NCBI GenBank assembly: GCA_902766985.1
Contig: CACXFP010000061.1
Location: 1 to 7,351, forward strand
Length of the DNA stretch: 7,351 nt
Reading direction: 5' to 3'
Source of the DNA: an uncultured Bacteroidia bacterium
Lineage (GTDB): Bacteria; Bacteroidota; Bacteroidia; Bacteroidales; UBA932
Of the stretch, positions 1-5,849 are shown one piece after another. A model generated the notes under the pieces. The model saw only the letters and a program-made list of their open reading frames with translations. It was not told the DNA's origin and did not search any database. Within the stretch, counting starts at the first letter, position 1; the number at the start of each line of letters is the position of its first letter. The position numbers were made by a program, and so were the translations under genes.

Positions 1-546
1 GCCCACATGGGCGGAGGGATCACCATCACCCTCCACCGCAACGGAGAGGTCATCGACACCAACAACGGACTTGGAGGAGACGGCCCCATCACTCCGGAGA
101 GGGCCGGTTCATGCCCAGCTTTCCAGTTGATTGACATGTGCTTCAGCGGGGAATACACCAAAGAGCAGATCAAGAAAAAGATCCTTGGCAGGGGAGGGGC
201 GGTAGCCTATTTCGGTACCAACGACCTGGGTGAACTCCTGCGGCGGGCGCACGAAGGAGACAAGGACTGCGAGGTGTTCATGAACGCCTTCTCCCTCAAC
301 ATCGCCAAATACATCGCATCACTTGCCGCGACGGTGGACGGAAAGGTGGACGTGATCCTCCTTACCGGCGGGGCGGCGGCCAGCGACGAGATCTGTGACG
401 CCATCGCCCGCAGGGTGGGATTCGTGGCTCCGGTGAAGAGGTATCCGGGTGAGCATGAACTCGCTTCCCTGGCCGAAAACGGCTACAATATCCTGTCTGG
501 AAAGGTCCAGGTGCGCCACTACGACAAGAACGGCGCATCCTGCTGA
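1..546 (+). CDS. buk: Butyrate kinase, C-terminal half (5' end outside window)
   Basis: Butyrate kinase converts butanoyl phosphate and ADP to butyrate and ATP in the cytoplasm, the last step of the Ptb-Buk route; some members act on branched-chain acids. It belongs to the acetate kinase/ASKHA family. The frame is open from base 1, so the gene starts upstream. About 181 residues are visible of the roughly 355 usual for the family, so about half is missing. Visible family motifs are HMGGG (visible residues 2-6, phosphate-binding loop), GPITPERAG (28-36, matching the GPFSPERSG-type motif), FSGEYT and YFGTND, LTGGAAAS (121-128, adenosine loop) and PGEHEL (149-154, matching the family PGENEL, which carries a conserved Glu). 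The internal Met at base 7 lies inside the HMGGG motif and is not a real start. The stop is TGA at 544-546. No hairpin terminator follows. A phosphate butyryltransferase gene would be expected upstream but is not visible. The family call is firm; acid preference is unknown. Confidence 0.93.
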   Translation, partial: AHMGGGITITLHRNGEVIDTNNGLGGDGPITPERAGSCPAFQLIDMCFSGEYTKEQIKKKILGRGGAVAYFGTNDLGELLRRAHEGDKDCEVFMNAFSLNIAKYIASLAATVDGKVDVILLTGGAAASDEICDAIARRVGFVAPVKRYPGEHELASLAENGYNILSGKVQVRHYDKNGASC

Positions 547-566
547 CATTTATACGTTTTTAATTT

Positions 567-594
567 TTTGTTATTGCGGAAAGTGTTATATTCG
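567..594 (+). promoter_or_regulatory. Candidate Bacteroidetes-type promoter for the receptor operon
   Basis: The AT-rich gap between the kinase stop and the receptor start contains TTTG at 567-570 and TATATTCG at 587-594. The latter matches the Bacteroidetes -7 consensus TAnnTTTG at all but one fixed position. The spacing is 16 bp, slightly shorter than the commonly reported range, which weakens the call. It would give a leader of about 25 bases before the ATG at 627. No Shine-Dalgarno is visible in that leader, as is usual in this phylum. Confidence 0.45.
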
Positions 595-626
595 CGGCGG
601 AAAAACAAGTAACATTTTATATAAGT

Positions 627-3600
627 ATGAGAGTTTCAATGAAATCAGTATTGCTTACGGTGCTCGCAGCACTCGTAGGCACTGTGTCTTTTGCCCAGGT
701 GACCACCTCCGTCCTCGGCGGAAAGATCATCGATGAGACCGGAGAACCTGTCCCCGGAGTCGCCGTCATCGCGACCCACGAGCCTTCAGGTACTGTGTAT
801 GGCTCTACGACGAATGCCGAGGGCCAGTACACGATCCCCGGCATGCGTACCGGCGGCCCCTACAAGGTTGAAGTTACCAGCCTCGGCTACCAGTCCGTCA
901 CCTACACCGACATTACCCTGGTCCTCGGAGAGCCCTATACCCTCGATGCCAAGATCCAGTCGAGTAATGAACAGCTCAGTGAGGCCGTAGTGATAGCGGC
1001 TCCCTCTTCGAAGTTCGCAACCATCGAGAAGACAGGTGCTTCCACCAACATCAACACCCGCCAGATGGATCAGATGCCGACGGTCAGCCGTTCGCTTACC
1101 GACGTCACAAAGCTTTCCCCTTACGGAGGCAACGGCATGAACTTCTCCGGTTCATCCGGAAGGTTCACCAACTTCACCGTGGACGGTGCCAACATGAACA
1201 ACAACTTCGGTCTCAGCACCGGTCTTCCCGGAGGCGGCAACCCCGTGTCCATCGACGCCATCGAGGAACTCCAGGTTGTGGTTTCCCCTTATGACGTAAG
1301 GCAGACCAACTTCATCGGCGGCGGTATCAACGCCATCACCAAGTCCGGTACCAACACCTTCAAGGGTTCCGCCTACGTCTATCACCGCAATGAGAACATG
1401 CATGGCAACCGCATTGACGGACAGGAACTTGCTCCTCGTGGAAAAGACCGCAACACCACCTATGGTTTCACCCTCGGCGGCCCGATCATCAAGAACAAGC
1501 TCTTCTTCTTCGCCAACTTCGAACATTCCATCATTCCTACCGTTACCAGCAAGTGGAGAACTTCCGCTGACGGAGTTGCAAATGAGGATGCTTCCATATC
1601 AAGGGTAAAGACTTCTGATGCCGAAGCCCTGAGGAACTACCTCATCCAGACCTACGATTACGATCCGGGTTCCTATGACTCCTTCCCTTCCCAGGACCAG
1701 AAGAACACCAAGATACTTGCCCGTATCGACTGGAACATCAACCAGAACCACCACCTGGCCCTGCGTTACAACTACACCACCAACACAAGGTGGCAGAACG
1801 CTTCCATCTCCAGGGACTTCACAGCCCTCAACGAGAGCGTTCCCTCGCAGTACGGAATCCTCTTCTCGAATTCCCAGTACCAGCAGCAGAACAACGTGAA
1901 GACGTTCACCCTCGACCTCAACAGCCGTCTGACCCCGTCTCTTTCCAATCAGTTGCTTGCCACCTATTCACGCCTCTATGACGTGCGTGACAGCAACTCC
2001 AAGCCTTTCCCCCTCGTGGAAATCGCCGCCGGAGACCTTGGAGAGCCTGACCTTCCTTACATGACTTTCGGTTATGAGTTGTTTACCTACAAGAACGCGG
2101 TTGACAACAAGATATTTACCGTGAAAGACGACCTTACCTGGTACAAAGGCAACCACAAGCTTATGGGCGGCGTCAGCTTCGAGCATCAGTTTGTCGGCAA
2201 TACCTACCTGCGCAACTGGGACGGTTCCTTCAGGTATGACAGCCTCTCCAGTTTCTATGCCGGAGCCGCTCCCGTGGCCATGGCATTTGACTGGGGATAT
2301 AACGGTGACACCGCGCCTACCGCATCCGTCACCTTCAACCAGCTCGGCCTCTACCTGCAGGACGAGTGGTCTGTCCTTCCTACCTTCAAGCTTACCGCCG
2401 GCATCCGTTTCGACACCGTTATGTTCGACAACAGCGACATCATGACGAACAACGCCATCAATGAGCTTGAATATGAAGGAAAGCACGTTGACACGGGTCT
2501 TTGGCCCAGGACAAGGGTCCAGGTTTCTCCCCGCGTAGGTTTCTCCTGGGATGTCCTCGGAGACAAGAGCCTCAAGATCCGCGGAGGTACCGGTCTCTTC
2601 GCCGGCCGTCTGCCCTTCGTGTTCATGACCAACATGCCCACCAACTCGGGTATGGTCAAGGGCAGGCTTACCAATGCCATGGGTGACAAATACACCGACC
2701 TGCTCAACCAGTTCGCAGGCGGTCTCGTAGTCGGAGACGACAATATGTCCGGACATGACAAGATCTTGGACATCCTCAATCGGTACGATTCCGATAAGTA
2801 TCCCAAGACAATTTCCCCCGCGGACGGTACCAAGCCTTCAGAAGTCAACGGTGTTGACCGCAACTTCAAGATGCCCCAGGTGTGGAAATCCTCCATTGCG
2901 ATTGATTACAGGGTTCCCGTTTCATTCCCTCTTACCCTCACCGCGGAGTATATCTACAACAAGACCATCAATGCGGTGCTCATGAAGAACTGGAATGCCG
3001 TGCAGGACAATTCCGGATGGGCCCAGTTCAACGGACCTGACAACCGTCACATCTATCCTTCCGAGACCAAGCTCACCGGAACCGACGCATACGTCCTTTC
3101 CAACACCAACAAGGGTTACGGATGGATCGGAACCTTCAGCGTGAACGCTCAGCCTACGAGATTCATTGACTTTACTGCGGCGTACACCCACACTGTTTCC
3201 AAGGAACTTACCGCAATGCCCGGTTCCAATGCAAAGAGCGCCTTCATGTACATTCCTACCGTCGACGGTCCGAACTACATGACCCTCCACAACGCTTATT
3301 ACAACAACCCCGACCGCCTGATGGCCAACCTTACCATCAGTGACAAGTCCGGCAACCATTTCAGCTTCCTGTACGAAGGTTTCCGTTATGGAGGAAAGAC
3401 CTTCATCTACAACAACGACATCAATGGTGACGGCCTGCAGTACGACCTCATGTACATTCCGAAGAATGCCAGCGAGATCAGGTTCGTGACCCAGGACGAC
3501 GCCGACCGCTACTGGCAGTTCGCCGAGCAGGACAAGTACCTGAAGAAGCATGCCGGAGAGTATGCCGATGCGTACGGCACGATCGCTCCCTGGGTGCACA

Positions 3601-3911
3601 CGGTCGATTTCAAATACGCCCATGACTTCACTGTCAAGGTCGGAAACACCAGGAATACCCTCAGGCTCAGCGTTGACGTCGCCAACCTCCTGAACCTCTT
3701 CAATTCCCACTGGGGAGTTGCCTGGAGCCCCAACCAGACGGTCTCCGACAGCAACAACCAGATCAAGCTTCTCAACTACGAATACACCGACAAAGACGGT
3801 GTCCCCGTATTCTCAACGAGGGTAGGCGCAAACCAGAAGACCTGGGAGCATACAAGCACCTACGGCAACTGCTGGTACATGCAGATCGGCCTCAAGTACA
3901 TGTTCAACTAA
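627..3911 (+). CDS. Oar-like TonB-dependent outer-membrane receptor with N-terminal carboxypeptidase-regulatory-like domain
   Basis: This is an outer-membrane beta-barrel of the TonB-dependent family, energised by TonB-ExbBD; its substrate is unknown. Residues 1-23 form a Sec signal peptide (hydrophobic LLTVLAALVGTV, cleavage after SFA, before Gln24). Residues about 28-110 are a carboxypeptidase-regulatory-like beta-sandwich (GGKIIDETGEPVPGVAV, then YTIPGM and LGYQS). SEAVVIAA (118-125) is a TonB-box candidate. The plug runs from about 133 to 250, with FTVDGANMNN, IEELQVVVSPYDVRQ and GGGINAITKSGTN. The rest is barrel and ends in the aromatic strand KYMFN. Oar-type signs are the GFTLGGPIIKNKLFFFANFEH segment, FKMPQVWKSS and DINGDGLQYDLMYIP. 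The 1094-residue length fits Oar-like proteins. Start: Met1 (627) and Met5 (639) both precede an intact signal peptide and cannot be separated here. No SusD-like gene follows; a multi-domain lipoprotein begins 4 bp after the stop. An adhesin-like or export role is possible because Myxococcus Oar is linked to protein secretion, but nothing here shows it. Confidence 0.9.
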   Translation: MRVSMKSVLLTVLAALVGTVSFAQVTTSVLGGKIIDETGEPVPGVAVIATHEPSGTVYGSTTNAEGQYTIPGMRTGGPYKVEVTSLGYQSVTYTDITLVLGEPYTLDAKIQSSNEQLSEAVVIAAPSSKFATIEKTGASTNINTRQMDQMPTVSRSLTDVTKLSPYGGNGMNFSGSSGRFTNFTVDGANMNNNFGLSTGLPGGGNPVSIDAIEELQVVVSPYDVRQTNFIGGGINAITKSGTNTFKGSAYVYHRNENMHGNRIDGQELAPRGKDRNTTYGFTLGGPIIKNKLFFFANFEHSIIPTVTSKWRTSADGVANEDASISRVKTSDAEALRNYLIQTYDYDPGSYDSFPSQDQKNTKILARIDWNINQNHHLALRYNYTTNTRWQNASISRDFTALNESVPSQYGILFSNSQYQQQNNVKTFTLDLNSRLTPSLSNQLLATYSRLYDVRDSNSKPFPLVEIAAGDLGEPDLPYMTFGYELFTYKNAVDNKIFTVKDDLTWYKGNHKLMGGVSFEHQFVGNTYLRNWDGSFRYDSLSSFYAGAAPVAMAFDWGYNGDTAPTASVTFNQLGLYLQDEWSVLPTFKLTAGIRFDTVMFDNSDIMTNNAINELEYEGKHVDTGLWPRTRVQVSPRVGFSWDVLGDKSLKIRGGTGLFAGRLPFVFMTNMPTNSGMVKGRLTNAMGDKYTDLLNQFAGGLVVGDDNMSGHDKILDILNRYDSDKYPKTISPADGTKPSEVNGVDRNFKMPQVWKSSIAIDYRVPVSFPLTLTAEYIYNKTINAVLMKNWNAVQDNSGWAQFNGPDNRHIYPSETKLTGTDAYVLSNTNKGYGWIGTFSVNAQPTRFIDFTAAYTHTVSKELTAMPGSNAKSAFMYIPTVDGPNYMTLHNAYYNNPDRLMANLTISDKSGNHFSFLYEGFRYGGKTFIYNNDINGDGLQYDLMYIPKNASEIRFVTQDDADRYWQFAEQDKYLKKHAGEYADAYGTIAPWVHTVDFKYAHDFTVKVGNTRNTLRLSVDVANLLNLFNSHWGVAWSPNQTVSDSNNQIKLLNYEYTDKDGVPVFSTRVGANQKTWEHTSTYGNCWYMQIGLKYMFN

Positions 3912-3915
3912 TTGA

Positions 3916-5709
3916 ATGCGAAAGATCATGAAACTTAAGAATTTATTTGTTTCTTTCCTCGCCGTGGCCACCCTCTTTGCAACAGGTTGCAATAAGGAGG
4001 AAATCGTCTCAACGCTCGATGGTTTCAAGGCCGAATCCACATATGCCATCGTTCCCGAAGGGATCCCTTCCAGTACATATACTTTCACTACGGACCAGCC
4101 CTGGAGCATCACCGTTCCTGAAAAAGAAGCTGAATGGCTGAGCGTCAGCCCCACAAGCGGCAGCGCCGGCACCAGCACCGTCACCATCAGCGTGACCGAG
4201 GCTGAATCAACCCGTGAAGGCGATTTCTATATAGTCATGGGAGGCAAGACCCAGACTGTCCATGTGAAGCAGGTCGCGGCCGACGTCGAACCTGAAATAC
4301 TCACCGTCACCGAAGCCGTTTCCAGGATCAAGGCCGGCACCCAGGGCGACAAGATCGTCTATGTCAAGGGTATCGTGTGCCGTATTACGGAAATCAGCCC
4401 TTCCTACGGAAATGCTACGTACTATCTCTCGGACGACGGCACCTACGGAAGCGACAACTGGCTCCAGGTTTACAGGGGGAAATGGATTGACGGCGCTAAT
4501 TATACCAGAGGTGATGAATTCGCCCTTGGTGACGAGATGGTCATTTCCGCCGTCCTTATCTATTACAACAATGTGACCCCCGAAACCAGCCAGGGTACCT
4601 GCTCCGTCGTTTCCGTGAAAAAGTCCCTCCTTTCCGTCGATCCTACCGAGATCAAGGTAGATGCAGCCGGAGGAACCGAGGATGTCAAGATCGTCGTCAA
4701 GGACGGAAAACTCAAGTTCTCAAGCGCCGCGGACTGGCTGTCAGTAGCGGGGATGGATGCGGTGGGCGACACTACCGTCGTCCATGTAAGGATTGCCGAG
4801 AACATCGCTTACGAAAAGCGCTCCGGCGACATTACCTTCTCCGCGGAGACCGCAAGCGACATTTCTTCCGTTACCGTTACCGTGACCCAGGCAGCCGCAG
4901 TAGATCCCACGGCAGCCGCAGTATACGCCAAGGCTACCGAGATAATCAGCGGCAGGACCTACGTCATTGCCGCAGGCAACAACATGGCCCAGAACGTTCC
5001 GGCTGAAAAGAAATTCGGTTATCTTCAGAAAGAGGATGATGTAACCGTGACGGAACTCGGCACCATCAATTCCGAGCATCCCCGCTGTGAATTCGTAATC
5101 ACCGCCGTTGATGGTGGTTACACTATCCGTCAGGCGGACGGCAGGTATCTCTACCAGACCGGTACATACAACAGTTTCAATGTTGATGCCGCTCCGGCCG
5201 AGGGACATGTCTGGAGTATCGAGATTGACGAGGCTACCGGAGCTGCCACCATTACTAACCTGAATGTGAATAAGTTCGTCCAGTGGGATCCGGGCTATGG
5301 CAGCTATGGCTCCTATGACTCTGCCAAGGGAGAGCTCCCCACGCTTTATCTGAAGAACGACCTCTCCGACGGGACCGTCGACAATCCCTACACCGTCGCC
5401 AAGGCGATCGAAGTGATCGAAGCCGGTGACGCCACGACCGAAAACGTCTATGTGAAGGGTATCATCAACAAGATCGACAATGTGAAACTTGAATACGGAA
5501 ACGCTCAGTTCTGGATCTCCGACGACGGGACCACAGCCGCTTTCGAGCTCTTCCGCAGTTTCTGGTTCGGTGGTGAGAAATACACCTCCGAGGACCAGAT
5601 CAAGGTCGGTGACGAAGTCGTCATGTGCGGGGTCCTCACCAAATTCAATACCACATATGAGATGAAGGAAAAGAATTTCCTTTATTCCCTTAACGGAGCT
5701 ACCGAGTAG
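3916..5709 (+). CDS. Surface lipoprotein with two BACON domains, two OB-like domains and a beta-rich trefoil-like domain
   Basis: A predicted outer-membrane lipoprotein, function unknown. Residues 1-24 are a lipoprotein signal ending in FATG before Cys25; the following NKEE fits the lysine-plus-acidic surface-export signal described for Bacteroidetes lipoproteins. Domains in order: BACON 1 at about 38-122 (FTTDQPWSITV, EWLSVSPTSGSAG, terminal VKQ); OB-like 1 at about 127-235 (VYVKGIVCRI, YGNATYYLSDDG, LGDEMVI); BACON 2 at about 237-326 (ADWLSVAG, terminal VTVTQ); a beta-rich domain at about 335-481 (SGRTYVIAAGN, DGGYTIRQADGRYLYQTG, NKFVQWDPGYGSYGSYD), resembling trefoil-like ligand-binding modules; OB-like 2 at about 488-594 (NPYTVAKAIEVI, VYVKGIINKI, ISDDG, QIKVGDEVV). 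There is no enzyme motif. BACON domains have been linked to glycan or mucin binding. Only 4 bp separate it from the receptor, so co-transcription is likely. Met5 (3928) is an equally good start. The domain layout is clear; the role as a receptor partner is inference. Confidence 0.85.
   Translation: MRKIMKLKNLFVSFLAVATLFATGCNKEEIVSTLDGFKAESTYAIVPEGIPSSTYTFTTDQPWSITVPEKEAEWLSVSPTSGSAGTSTVTISVTEAESTREGDFYIVMGGKTQTVHVKQVAADVEPEILTVTEAVSRIKAGTQGDKIVYVKGIVCRITEISPSYGNATYYLSDDGTYGSDNWLQVYRGKWIDGANYTRGDEFALGDEMVISAVLIYYNNVTPETSQGTCSVVSVKKSLLSVDPTEIKVDAAGGTEDVKIVVKDGKLKFSSAADWLSVAGMDAVGDTTVVHVRIAENIAYEKRSGDITFSAETASDISSVTVTVTQAAAVDPTAAAVYAKATEIISGRTYVIAAGNNMAQNVPAEKKFGYLQKEDDVTVTELGTINSEHPRCEFVITAVDGGYTIRQADGRYLYQTGTYNSFNVDAAPAEGHVWSIEIDEATGAATITNLNVNKFVQWDPGYGSYGSYDSAKGELPTLYLKNDLSDGTVDNPYTVAKAIEVIEAGDATTENVYVKGIINKIDNVKLEYGNAQFWISDDGTTAAFELFRSFWFGGEKYTSEDQIKVGDEVVMCGVLTKFNTTYEMKEKNFLYSLNGATE
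4294..4620 (+). repeat. OB-like module, copy 1 (within first lipoprotein)
   Basis: This is residues about 127-235 of the first lipoprotein. It shares with copies 2 and 3 the order VYVKGI, an Ile-rich turn, YGNA, (I/L)SDDG, a short strand with an aromatic and Arg/Gly, LGDE in place of VGDE, and a final strand. It is the most divergent copy: it has an insertion after SDDG (TYGSDNW) and lacks the DQIK before the GDE. The OB-fold assignment rests on the strand pattern and on similarity to YhcR/DUF-type OB domains; the exact Pfam name is uncertain. Confidence 0.6.
4890..4923 (+). repeat. 13-bp in-frame direct repeat at a domain junction
   Basis: GGCAGCCGCAGTA occurs at 4890-4902 and again at 4911-4923, offset 21 bp (seven codons). 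It encodes AAAV twice around DPT, exactly between the end of BACON 2 and the start of the trefoil-like domain. It may be slippage in a linker or a scar of domain joining. Confidence 0.7.
5377..5697 (+). repeat. OB-like module, copy 2 (C-terminus of first lipoprotein)
   Basis: This is residues about 488-594 of the first lipoprotein. It is much closer to copy 3 in the next gene than to copy 1: both have TVD(N/D)PY(T/S)V, KAI, VYVKGII, ISDDG, DQIKVGDEV and a closing YSLNG. At DNA level, 17-base stretches are identical between 5449-5465 and 6327-6343 and between 5593-5609 and 6474-6490. This points to duplication of the module between the neighbouring genes. Confidence 0.65.
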
Positions 5710-5735
5710 TCTCTGTTACAGACAGTTTTTTCCGT

Positions 5736-5766
5736 GGACGGTCCATTTTTCGGACCGTCCTTTTTT
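5736..5766 (+). terminator. Rho-independent terminator of the receptor-lipoprotein operon
   Basis: GGACGGTCC (5736-5744) pairs perfectly with GGACCGTCC (5752-5760), giving a 9-bp stem with the 7-base loop ATTTTTC, followed directly by six T (5761-5766). It lies 26 bp after the lipoprotein stop codon. The sequence on the upstream side is T-rich and not A-rich, so it should work in the forward direction only. Confidence 0.92.
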
Positions 5767-5793
5767 GTTATAAACCGATTTTTTTTAATTTTG
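5764..5793 (+). promoter_or_regulatory. Bacteroidetes-type promoter for the second lipoprotein gene
   Basis: TTTG at 5764-5767 and TAATTTTG at 5786-5793 are separated by 18 bp. The second box matches the phylum consensus TAnnTTTG at every fixed position. It predicts a start of transcription near 5800 and an A-rich leader of about 50 bases before the ATG at 5850. The upstream box begins inside the T-tract of the preceding terminator. No Shine-Dalgarno is visible in the leader. Confidence 0.65.
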
Positions 5794-5849
5794 TACTCTG
5801 CACTTTGTGGCTAAAAGAAATAAGATAATATTATAACAAAAATAAAAGC

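Noticed and set aside
1..546. Acetate kinase instead of butyrate kinase
   Set aside because: The HMGGG, GPITPERAG and PGEHEL motifs fit the butyrate kinase branch; the acetate kinase forms of these motifs are not seen.
449..736. Plus-strand frame bridging the kinase end and the receptor start
   Set aside because: It overlaps both real genes in another frame, has no domain similarity and runs through the promoter gap.
1968..2756. 262-codon open frame on the minus strand inside the receptor gene
   Set aside because: It lies wholly antisense to a clear receptor barrel, has low-complexity V/G/E-rich translation and no recognisable domain or promoter. G/C-rich third codon positions explain it.
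2922..3710. Second 262-codon open frame on the minus strand
   Set aside because: It has the same antisense-shadow character. The equal length to the previous one is a coincidence.
3916..5709. SusD-type starch-binding partner
   Set aside because: The protein is predicted all-beta with BACON and OB-like modules and shows none of the helical SusD motifs.
5713..5731. Small hairpin CTGT/ACAG followed by T-run as an additional terminator
   Set aside because: It has only a 4-bp stem with two G/C pairs. The strong 9-bp terminator just downstream explains termination.
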